From Callipepla californica brunnescens (lineage: Eukaryota; Chordata; Aves; Galliformes; Odontophoridae), in assembly GCA_023055505.1 (NCBI GenBank), contig JALIRH010000044.1, positions 2,542,001 through 2,606,000 on the forward strand: DNA of 64,000 bases, read 5' to 3'. The notes under the pieces are model-generated. The model worked only from the letters and a program-made list of their open reading frames with translations. It did no database searches and was not told the origin of the DNA. This document shows positions 27,084 to 38,429 of the stretch, one piece after another. Each line of letters begins with the position of its first letter. Positions within the stretch are counted from its first letter, which is position 1. The translations under genes were made by a program, and so were the position numbers.

Positions 27084-30000
27084 TCACACAGATTATAGCT
27101 ATATTCAGCCTAGGGATATTGTCTGGGACCTCAGTCCAGGTGTACAGGACTCTGTGCCCAAACCTGTGCAATAGATGACTTGAGCACGTGATTCTTCCAG
27201 TGCTCACTGTTCTTCCAGCACTACAACACATCTTAGGCTCCAGACAGCAGGTCATGTCCATGGCACAGTGTATGTCTACCCCCAGAAATACAGATTACCA
27301 GGGAGTAGCACTTCAGTGAGACCTACAGACTGACCACCAAGTTCAGGTCACCAAATGTTTTTCTAGGGAGTGCCAGGTCATCACCCATCCACTCTTTTGG
27401 GAGAAATGCATGGTTAAAGGTCTGACCCAGCTCCCTCTGAGCTGCAAGGAACAGAGTAGCTTCATCTTACCAGTTTCCATATTTGTGAGTTAGTCACCAC
27501 ATCATCTAATAGAAAGGAATCTTTCTGCCATCACAGTCCTTTATTTATTCTTGCCAGGCTAGACATCCATTAATCATTACCAATTTTTAAGCAAGAATAT
27601 GAAAGCCTTCTTAAATCATTCCTTGTCAAGTTACAGCCAGGGCAGATGAACCACGTAAGCTTCTTTCACATGATGTTTGATCTATGCTTAAAATGAGAAA
27701 TGCCAAGAACTTCTTTGCTCTCCTAGGCCATTTGCATATATGCCCACTCTATATTCATTACTTTGACATCTACTGCTCTTTTTCTGACAGCAGAATGTTG
27801 ATTTGATTTTCACTCTTGCCATTACAATGTCACAGGTATAACAGCACTGTGAATGACAAGGTAGATTTACAGATTGAATAAAACATGAGTTCTGAGAAGT
27901 AATTGCTGGTAGGAAAGTAAATTTTAATTATGACTTACAACAGGATAACAATTAGCTAAATAAAATTATTTTATTCATTATCATGATTTATAGATCAATC
28001 CTTGCAGAAAAATGTCCAGCTATAAGCTTAGTTTTCATTTAAAATATTGTAAAGATTAATATATGAAGACCTACAACTGGAAAAGCTTGCTTTGGAATCA
28101 CAGTGACTACAAAGTGAAAATAAGCTCTATTTTTGCCACACACCACAAGTAGATAGTAATTTCTGAATGGGAATCAGATATCTCCAATAAAAACAGCCTA
28201 AAAGAAAAGGTTTGTGGGATTGAGAAGGCACAGCATGGATGTCTCTGAACAACCACTTCCTTGATAGCCGCAAGCTCCTGTGAGGCACAGAGGTCTCCTT
28301 CTGACTCAGAGGGCTGCTCAGGTAGGGCCAGCAGTACAAGCAAATAAACTGTCCAAGTTACAAATCCAATGAGCATGGACTGAGAAGGCTGACTGAACAC
28401 CATCAGAACCAGAACCATCAGAGCATGACAGGCTGAAGATCTGGCCTCTGTCTTTTAGAGTTGGTTGTGACAGTGATTGTATTATGCAAGACTGTCAAAA
28501 TACTTATTCATTACAGGAAAATCTCGCATCATACCCACAACTCCTTACTGTCTGAGTCACCAGGCTACCCAGAGTGACAGGGGAAACCGTTCTACCTCCA
28601 AGCTGGAAAACATTGGTAATTAGGTGCTTTACTGAAAAACAGCTAATGACCATATCTCTCTTAGAGGAAGGACCACTGTTTCTTGTGAGTGTCATGAACA
28701 AGAAAGCTTTTCCATAACATTCTCACAATACAATTGCCCTTTCCAAGAAAATAAAGAACCCCCTGAGATCTCTGATAGTGCACAGTTGTCCACCTCTACA
28801 AATGAAAAGATAGCAACCAAAATCAATAGGCACATCCCAGTTCCAGAAAGCAGCTTCAGGTTTTTAACAAAGAATGTTAAACTGGCTAACTGAAGTCTTT
28901 ACTGCTCTCAGACCCCACCCTGAGGCTCTGAGCCACCCTGCAGGCATTTCAGAAGTCCATCTGTCTGTGGCAGGCATTCAATTTCATTTTGGGCATCAGG
29001 TACTCAAGAAGTGAAGCCCGACATTGGATTTGATACAATTACTTCCAAAGTGTACTGGCACAAACATGTGGATGAAGTCACGGATATTATATTGCTAGCT
29101 TTAATTAACTGAGAGAAAATACATGCTGTTCTCTTTGAGGATTGACAAAGATGTAGTGAAAATTATTAAGTATGTTGAGCCATTGCGCAACTAGCATAGG
29201 GATAAAAATTCTATTTTACAGTGAATGATTATATTCATTAATATAACTTACCAAAGAACAGCTTAAACCTTCATTTGCAACTTTTCATTTTTGTGCATTT
29301 GAAGACATCTTTTTATTAGCAACAGCAATAACCCCTTTCTAGTATGCATTTTGGAGTTGTGCTGAAAAAGAAAAATCCCCACCGTTACTAATAACATGGA
29401 AACCAGAATTGTCTGTTCAGTAGATTTAAATAACTTGCCTAAATCTCTGATTTGGTGTTTGTTTTACTGCTTGAGTCACTGCTTCATATTTACTTTTCTA
29501 GACCTGAGTGCAGTACGTCCACTACCTCTTCGCATAAAGTTCACAGTAGCTACAGAAGTCTTGAGCCATTATAGTTATTTTGATTCATTATGGATTACAC
29601 AGAAACGAAGGAAGTTAATTTATGTGCAACCATGCTGAGATAACCAGCAGCTGTTTGCTACAGAACACTTCACTCCGTCTCTCAGAGCACATCAATATAT
29701 GATAGTAAATGTCTTTCCCCATATAATTTCATTTTACATGGGTGCCTATCTTCCATACAGAATTATGCCTTTATCACTCCTTAGCAATATTTCTCAGTGT
29801 GCCTTTGCAGGGTTTTCTTCTAACTCTTTACAATTTTGACATTTTTTAAATCAAAATCTCCCTCTATATATAGTAGGACTTTTCTGGAAATCCTGCACCT
29901 GAATATATTTCTATGCTTTTTTTCTAAGTTTTCGTGGTTCTCTCAAGGCCCCTGTTTCTAGATCTGCCCAAATATCCAGTCCAACCACACCAGTACAAAC

Positions 30001-30689
30001 CCTGAGCCTATAAGCTGGGACGTTCTCCCTTACACTATAGTTCAATCACTCTCTCTTCTACCTTGATCAGAAGTTGACATTTGCCATGTAAAAGAAACCA
30101 CAAGTTTCTTTTCAAGATCACCTTATTTGTTAAATCGTTTTTCCCTCTACAAGGATCCTTTCGTGCTATACACATTATGGAAGCACAAGGCAATGAATTT
30201 CTCTTAATAAAAGGCAGATAGAAGTAGGAAGCAAATGTGCTCTAGAAACATAGCAAAAAGGAGGAAGGCCAGGTAAACCCATAGGGGCAGCTCAGCAAGG
30301 AAACCCAGCTTAGAGGGGGCTGAAATATTATGGTCATGCTCTGATTTTTGGCATAGTGTGTTAGTGAGTCTGTCCTCGAATAAACAAATACACTCTCAAA
30401 ACACAAAAGTGAAGTTCTCTCACATTTAAGTGATGGCTTATATTTCATAACACTTTAATAAAAAAAGCACTGATATTTTTGTCTGTTCATGAAAATCTGA
30501 GCAGGTGCAATGAATATGCATTAAGAACATCCTGAAAAATATCACTTCAAGGCAGAGCTCTAGACTAGAGACATTTATTCAGCTGTTGTATGAATACTGA
30601 TGTGATATTAATGGCTTCAGCGAGGACTCGTGAAGAATGTTCAGCAAGCTAGCACTCAGCAGCTGGAGCTCACACCAAAATTTAAGTTC

Positions 30690-30710
30690 CAGTAAGGGTT
30701 TCCCTTACTG
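30690..30710. repeat. Perfect hairpin, 9-bp arms and 3-nt loop
   Basis: CAGTAAGGG and CCCTTACTG pair exactly around TTT. No T-run, gene or TSD is attached, so no function is assigned. Confidence 0.85.
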
Positions 30711-32141
30711 AATTTATCCCCAGCTCCTAGCAATTCACACAAGTTTAGTTGGCAATAATTACTTTCACAATGCATAACTGAAGCTAGCAAAATACTTGCT
30801 GCGTATCATGTATTCATACTTCACATTGCATAAGCTTGAATTTGGGAGGGTAAGCCTGGGTAACACCTCCAAGAACATCAAAATACAGAAAACTTGGGAT
30901 TTGTCAGCAACTTCTCTTGTGTGCAGTCACTTATTTTTCTGGTCTAGTATTACTTTTCCGGTTGAAAAATCTTCAGACTGTTAAACATAAAAGCTTTTAT
31001 ATCAAAGCGTGTTTGAAAATTTTATTCAAAATTATTCTGTTGCCACAACAGAGCACTTGAGCCTTTAAAATGCTCCCTTTGGAACTGTCCCAGAAAATTG
31101 ACAGGATGAAATAACACTGTTTAGTTTGTTAAATTACTGCATAGAAACAGCTGTAGAAAGATAAAATATTCTTCTTTTCTAAAAGCAGATCTACCTAAAC
31201 TGCTGGTTAAACAGACAGTAGGTTTGCAAAATGCATACCTAGAAGAAAAATAATCTGATAGAGCTCCAAAAATGTATTTGTCCTTATCTGCTATAGTTGC
31301 ATAAACCACAACTCACACAGATATACCTTTTTCCATTTACACTTCAAACTCCTATCTGTGCGTTGCAGTCTGTAACTGCAGTTTATTGAAAAAAGTGGTA
31401 GAAAAGACTGACTAGTTCTGATAAAACACAGGGAAAGATTGAGCCTTTATTTGAGAAAACAGCCCTGGGATTACTTGTGATACAAACTCATATGGGCATC
31501 TCTGTCCTCCAACTGACATTTGATAAATATCTGAATTTTTTATTTTGCAGTACAGAATATTGTTCCTTAGTTAGCAAAAGCTTTGTAAGAAACTGGAGCA
31601 CACCAACCCTCTGTGGGTGACAGGGGAAACAAACAGCTGTATCTGCTGCTGGTGCTGTGCAGACACGTCTGCCAGCTGGCTGGTTTCAATACGAGCAGTC
31701 CCGTGAAGCAATCTTGTCCCTGCCATTGTTTACTGAAGTTGTAAAATTAATTCCCTCCCTCTTACAGGAAGAGATAACCAGAGCACACAGTCTTTTCATT
31801 ATGATTATTTTTTAGCACATAAATTGTTCTAGAAGATGGGCGTGTGGCTGATAAAATACACCATGGGCTGCATACTTGACTCTGGGGGCAAACTGCATCC
31901 CTATATCTTGGTAACCATATTAGCAGCCCTTGGAAAGTAGTAAATTAAACTGGCTACAAAAGGTCACAGAACTAAACACCAAAAAGGGTTCTCCTATGTG
32001 TCCTTTTGTCAGCCATGCTGATGACTTAGCACAAAAAACTGTACTTTCAGAAGTTCACTTTCTCTAAATGCTGGCCCTCAGACAGGTCTTTACTGTTCAT
32101 GCAATATTGCTAAAATGAACTTAAGATTTAAATTAGCAAGC

Positions 32142-32163
32142 AAAAAAAAAAAAAAAAAAAAAA
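32142..32163. repeat. A22 homopolymer
   Basis: 22 uninterrupted A residues without a recognisable retroposon upstream. Confidence 0.9.
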
Positions 32164-33556
32164 GGTTTGAAATATCAACTTTAATCTTTGCATTTGTGCT
32201 TTATGCCAGTTTTCTGAAGCAGTAATTATGTCTCCAGAGCCAGAAATTATTGGTGTGTATTGATTTGCAGATAAGCACCGCATTTACTTTAAACTTGATG
32301 CTTGTCTCTGCTGACTAAGGGGATACAATAAAGATATTAAAGAACTTACATACTTTAATGCACATGTATTCAGAGTCTTAAGATTTAAGTTTGGAATTGG
32401 GGAACAGCATTTTTGAAGACTTATGAGAAAGAATTTAAAGTTGTTTAAAATGGTTATGTGTCAAACTGCTTTAGAATGGATACTGAACACTCACATATTT
32501 GAAGAAAATACCATTTTATAATTAATTTGATATGTAATTCAGGGGAGAAAGGATTATAAATCTTTTGCACTTCAAAAACTAACTTATGGTAATGGAATCT
32601 GCATTCAGTATGCTGAAGGAATAGTCTCCTGGTTCTTCTGTCCTTCATTGTTTCAGAATTTAAGGTAAAATATTCAAGCATGGGTTCAAAGAGGAAGCTT
32701 TCCCATTTTGGAGTAAATTAAGCTGAGAAATCCCAAAATTGGCAATTTTGTTTGCATTTGCTGGTGAAATCACATTTACTAGAAGCTGGCCTTGCAGTCA
32801 AAGGAAAAATACAGGTTTCTGCCATATAACTATCACAAAAGAAAACCACTTATCTATTTAACTGAGTCATATATTTGACTATAATCCGTATCCATGTAGC
32901 TAAGCTGTCAATAGCAAAGGAAGCAGCAGTCCATGAATGAGGATTACATTAAATCCAAACTCAGTTGCCTGCCTGAAATGTCCCTGTGCAGCTGGCAGCT
33001 AGAGTTCCCCATTAGTGAGAGCAGGAAAAACATGGAATTCGTTGATAATCCACCAGAACTCAGAAAATTCGAAATCAAAATCTGCCTTAGTGTTCTGTAA
33101 CATTACTAAAATGCAGAGTCATACAAACTGATTAGACTCTGTTCCAAAGGCTTCTGCTTGACTGGAACAAAATGAAATTTCTATTACCATTTGGTTCAGC
33201 TTTCTAAATTCTGTCAGTACAAAGCAGTGTCTGAAATACAGGTATGTGACAATAACAGAAGCTGCTGTCTACATGCCACATAATTATTTCCTTCGGGAAT
33301 CAACAGCATTCTAGAAAAACAGCTTCTGAAATGATTAGTTTGTTCACACATCCCTTTGTTGTTTTCTTGACTCCACTGTGATTTATAACATGCTCAGGAA
33401 CTATTTTCCAATCAAGGGTAATTATTTGTGATTTGTTATTGAAGGTACAGAAGTAATATTGATAACTGGTACTTAAATTATCTGTCAGTGTAAATAATTT
33501 GACATCTGCAGGTAAATTATAAACCCCCTCGAGTCTCCATACGTAATTAGAACACC

Positions 33557-33579
33557 TTTTTTTTTTTTTTTTTTTTTTT
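33557..33579. repeat. T23 homopolymer
   Basis: 23 uninterrupted T residues. No minus-strand retroposon is recognised to its right. Confidence 0.9.
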
Positions 33580-36500
33580 AATTGTAGAGAGCTTTCTTGC
33601 ATCAAAACTGTGACTATATGAAATGCTTATCTAGCATGCTAGCTCTGAGAAAATCCTCATTCATCTTCTTTTGTTTTGAACTAGATCTTTGGTTCTCAGT
33701 ACTTTACCTTAGCACGTATATTTTCAGAGTTTTTGTGTTGATGTTCCTAGATTCAAACCACATAATTAGACCAAGAACAATGCATACTGACTGGCAGGCT
33801 GTGCAGAAGTTGCATCTTCTTGGAGATGCAGGAGAAGGTAGAGGTCGCAAACAATAAATACACTAACAGGTAATAGATAAAGATTTTTTGAGGAGGGTCT
33901 AGGTGAAATAAAATGGGTTTGTTATGAAGGTGCTCATGGTGGCTACATGAGTGCTATAGTTTATATCTGAAGTACCACATGGGTAAAGCAAATGGGGCTT
34001 GAAATTAAAGCATGTGAGAGTATGGCATATATTTATTTCATTAGTGAAAAAAGCATATAGGCACACATTTAATCATGCAGTCAATAAGAATAAGCAGAGC
34101 TCAAGTGGTTTGATGTAACAAAGCCCCATTAGATAAAATAGAAAAAAGAGGGGAAAACTCATACGGATGTGTCTAAGACAACTTCTATTTGTTTACACTT
34201 TTCTTCAAGCATCTTATTCTAAAAGTATAAATATATACAAAAAACAATTGTGTGAGACCATTACAGTGGAATTCTCTCTACATCAACATAGCCAAAAACA
34301 ACCTAGAAGCTATTTCTGGTCCTGGAAGCACTTCTCATGTCTAGAATGCCTGTAACAGAGCTATAAATGGGAGGGTAAAAAGATAACTATAAATCTCAAG
34401 TTTTGACCCTAGGCCAATGGATTTTTAGGAAGTAACTTTAAGAAAAGGATTCATATATATTTGATAAGTTTTGATAGAGTACCGTTCTCTGTTTTTGTTT
34501 GTGTTTGCTTTTCGTTATGTTAGGTAACTAGCAAATCTTCCTTCAGCACTTTAATCTGCTGTTAAATCTACTACACAATGACCTTGCATATGCTTTAACC
34601 ACCAGTTGTATGCAAAAAACAAAAAAAACAATACAAAGAAAGAAAAAATGAACTTGGACAGATACCTGAATTCTAACAGAACAATAATAATAAAGGACTA
34701 AAACATTCCCTGAAAACTGGAGAGTAATGGTTACAGAAACAGGAATATGCAAAAGAAGTCCTAAGAGAAAGAAGACTTATCAGAAGTAGGATGCAATTCA
34801 CAGTTAAATGCAGATATATTCTCTGACTCATTTCCTTTCAGTTTAAAAGGATGTCACTGTCGGCAAGTGGTTAAAAAGCCTCAGAGAACATAAAAAACAA
34901 CTAGTTTAAGAGTTTCTGGCTATAGGTTTTTCACATTTCAAAAGCTGAGTATCTCTATATAATGTAAGTCAAACCAGATTAAAGTAAAAAGGATTTAAAA
35001 GCACTGACAACATTCCTAACAGCACTGTTACAGGAGGAGTTCACAAAGGTAGATTAAGATATCAAGAAAGAATTCTTTATATTAAGACGGCATCTAAAAT
35101 CTCCTCCTTCTGCCACATTCAGCTGACTTGCAAAGATGCTCCCCCACTTCATCAAAGACTCCAGGATACTGCACATCTTCTATTTGTTTTCATCATGAGT
35201 GAGCACCATTCAGCTACTTTCCTAGACTATTTCTCTTATATGCCGCACAAATGTAAACCTACTTCTCCAGAATAGATCATCACCTCTAAACCACAATGTA
35301 GTTTTAAATAAGGTAGGGACACAAAATCAGTTTTCTTTTTGCAGATGCCTGCATGTCATTTAATCAGGAGTGACCATCAAGTAAAGCACATGAAATGATG
35401 TGGGTTCCTTAGGAATGAAAGAGCTTCCTTTGTTGGATATTGTTCAAACAAAACACAATAAATAGTGTAAGTACATAATTTTCTGTACTCTTTGAGTCTT
35501 ATTGTAAAAGAAAACATACCAGATTATCATCTTTCATTAGTCAAGCTCTAATGACTTCAAAGGTGTTAAACTATCTGGATGCCAACAGAAACAAAATGGG
35601 TCCCAATCCCTCTCTTATGATCCATTTCTTTGTGTACATTACTCGCAGTGATTCACCACACTTTGTTATTTGTTACTCAAGTAACACAACTTACTTTGCT
35701 CTGTCAGTGCTGGCTGTCAGAATGAGATAACTGCGACTGAGAAGCTGATTTTTGCTTTCTCATAGGAAAGTTTTTCTGTAGAGAAATAATTTCCAACCAA
35801 GGTGATAATGTGATACAATGCTATTATCCCAGTCCCAAATACACTACACAACTAGATACATTTGAAATCAGCTTGCATGCACTGAAATTAAATAACCTGA
35901 CAAAGTACTTCAGATAAGCAGTTTTTTGCTTGTTTTTGTACACCAAAGGTTCAGATAGCTCTTCTTATAATCTTAATGATATAATCTGTTCAAACAGCCT
36001 TTAGATCATGGAAATAATTTCATTATATATGTCACAATGGCAGGTTTAGATAAAATTCTTCTCATAATGATACTATTTTTCATGAAGGATCAACTTCAGC
36101 AATTTTGTGAACCAATTGCACCACTACAGACAAGAAAAAAAAAACTGTCGTCACAAATCTTTTGTTATAATTGTCCTAAAACTTCTAGATTACTCTCCAC
36201 TTAATTAAAAACTTCATCTATACCTCTGCATTTTGAGACTTTTCCTGGATTTTGATGTTATTTATCGTTAGATATCTCTAATGATTGCACTATTCTTTCT
36301 GCCATTCCAGCTGCACCTCGAAGGCATATTATGCTTAAGCTGCTGCCATTTCATTTTTAAAACCTCAATTCTAGTCACTATCATTCCTCTTTTTAAAGCA
36401 GTGACACTGAAACAACTTCCCTTGATCTTCCACACTCCATTTCCTTCCAGTACTGGTTGCCATTTTACCCCACAAGTCTTCTCTTTGCTCATTAAATCCT

Positions 36501-37848
36501 TTTAGCATTTAAACCATCTATGCATTAATTGAGCACCTTATGTTAGAATCATTTGTCTTTCATGACCACCCATCAACTTCACCCTCAGACTTTTCTCATA
36601 GGTGAAGCTTCTGAATTTTTCTCCTGATGTTTTCTGCCCAGCAAGAGCTGCTTCTAAAACATCTAGACAGTCTCTCACACTAAGCTCACCTACACACCTT
36701 GTGGAGATGCAAAACATAATTCACTATTTCACTAAAAGATGGGATTGTTACAGTGATCTACTATGGGAATACAGGAAGCAGCTTAGAGCGGAACCACAAA
36801 GAATTCTCAGTGAAAAAACTGTTTTATTTTCTTGACTTCTGAGCATTATGTTTCACCCAATCTAGATCAATTCTTTTGGTAAAATTTCATGTATTCAAGA
36901 AACTCTGTGTGTTCCCAGAAAAATACTGATGTTCCTCTTGTAACTCACTGGTAATCAACATTTGTAGGGAAATAAATAAAGATAATCAGGATTCCTTTTT
37001 TGGGGAATACAATGCATAAAACTGCAGCATTTGCAGTGTATTGTAATATGTACAGTCAGTATTATACTATAAATACATCGAATCCTGTAAAGATGAGTAA
37101 TTAGTATTTCTGACCAGACAGCTGGCTCCTCCCAGTGTTTGTAGGAGCAGTACCACACTGTTCATACATTAGAGTTTTTCCTCATCCTGCATAATCCCAA
37201 ACCAGGAGGACCTGAGTCTGCAACAGCCTTACATGAGCTAATGGCCCTCACAACGATAAAGCAACCAGGAAGCAGAACAGGGCAGCTGCCTTCTGTGTGA
37301 GCAGCTGGGATACATTAGGGACCACAGGTCCCACTTCACAGTCTCCATAGAAGAAAACACTCAACATTGTATAGAAGGCAAATGAGAAACAAACATCAGT
37401 ATTCCACCTCCCATTAGAAATGTAACCATCACTTTGACTGTACTTTGCCCAAGAATGTATATGAATGCAACCGTGGCTGCTAGTGTCTGAAGAGACACAT
37501 TAGCATTCACTAATAGGAAGCGCTGCTAAGTGAAGAACCTACTTTAATGTTTATCTCCTCTCATTGTTATTCAGCTCAGTGCATAGTTACCTTCCACAGC
37601 AGGCTTTAAGTTCCTTTTTCCAACATTTAATTAGAACATACATTTGAAATTCGGAGTTTAGACACAGAGATAAAGTTGCACAGAATAAAAATTTTATCAG
37701 GCTTACTAAAACTTAATTCTTCCTTGCAATTCTCCCTCAGTGTACTGAAGATTTATGCTGACAGGCCATTTTTGATTGGCAGATGCAGAATACCAACAAA
37801 CTGGAAAAATATGGCATGCCTGCAATAGATGTGATGCTGAAGGGTCAT

Positions 37849-37853
37849 AAAGG
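37849..37853. repeat. Left target-site duplication of the solo LTR (AAAGG)
   Basis: AAAGG directly precedes the TG start of the LTR and is repeated exactly after its CA end at 38425-38429. Confidence 0.88.
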
Positions 37854-38424
37854 TGTCCTGGTCTCATCTGGAACAGAGCTGATTTTTCTTTCATAGGATT
37901 TGGTACAGTGCTATATTTTAGCTTTAGGAGAAAAATACTGTTGATAGCACATCAATGTTTTGGTTGTTGCTGAGCAGCAGTGCACAGAGCCAAGCCCATT
38001 TCAGCTTCTCATACTGAGCTGGCAGCAGGAGGCCTGAAGGGGTGTGAGGAGCTGGGAGGGGAGAGAACCAGAACAGCTGGCCTAAACAGGCCAAAGAGAT
38101 ATTCCATACCATATGATGGTGAAAAAAAGCTGAAAAACGGCAGGGAATTTGCAGGGCTGATATCAGTCAGTGGGTGGTGAGCAATTTCTTGTGTATCACT
38201 TGCTTTGCATCACTTGCTTTGCATATGTATGTATATATAATCGCTGTTACTATGATCCTTTTTTCCTCTTCCTCCCATCTTAGTAAAAGTAGTCTTTATT
38301 TCAACCCATGAGTTCTACTGGTTTGTTTTTGCTCCAGTTCTTTCCCCCGTACCACTGGGAGGGGGAGAGTGAGTAAATGACCAACCACATGGTGCTGAGC
38401 TTGCTGCTGGGTTAAACCACAACA
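37854..38424 (+). mobile_element. Solo LTR of an avian endogenous retrovirus (ERVL-like), 571 bp
   Basis: The element starts TGTCCTGG and ends AAACCACAACA, giving the retroviral TG...CA termini. It is flanked by a perfect 5-bp direct repeat AAAGG (37849-37853 and 38425-38429), the target-site duplication. Along it I recognise the order of a very common bird LTR: a start with a TGGTACAGTGCT-like stretch, TTGTTGCT, AGCTGGGAGGGG, a GGCCAAAGAGATATTCCATA block, GGTGGTGAGCAATT, CTTTATTTCAACCCATGAGT and the closing GGTTAAACCAC. There is no gag, pol or env nearby, so this is a product of LTR-LTR recombination. A 5-bp duplication suits ERVL better than ERV1 (4 bp) or ERVK (6 bp). The usual poly(A) hexamer position reads AGTAAA (38282-38287). 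The element call is firm, the class less so. Confidence 0.92.
38195..38222 (+). repeat. 14-bp tandem duplication inside the LTR
   Basis: ATCACTTGCTTTGC is present twice head to tail (38195-38208 and 38209-38222), just after the GGTGGTGAGCAATT block. From my memory of related bird LTRs this block occurs once, so it is probably a replication slip in this copy or lineage. Confidence 0.75.
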
Positions 38425-38429
38425 AAAGG
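38425..38429. repeat. Right target-site duplication of the solo LTR (AAAGG)
   Basis: AAAGG directly follows the CA end of the LTR and is identical to 37849-37853. The identity of the two copies argues against later rearrangement at either edge. Confidence 0.88.

Larger units (their letters stand above)
12271..37848. other. HTR7 last intron / 3' UTR / 3' flank; no further gene recognised
   Basis: The first part must contain the rest of HTR7 if the proximal donor is used, but a rough search for a short tail exon of the QN.D.C.KKGHDS type with an acceptor did not find one. The stretch is AT-rich with many stops in all frames. The longest open frames (106 codons at 24106 on +, 106 at 20967 and 103 at 28107 on -) show no domain I recognise. 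Content seen: homopolymer runs near 14627, 32142 and 33557, a CAA-rich run near 27056 and a short perfect hairpin at 30690-30710. I see no CR1, LTR or DNA transposon here. Confidence 0.6.

Noticed and set aside
28107..28418. 103-codon minus-strand frame with a hydrophobic start
   Set aside because: One hydrophobic stretch only, overlapping a second minus-strand frame; no family resemblance.
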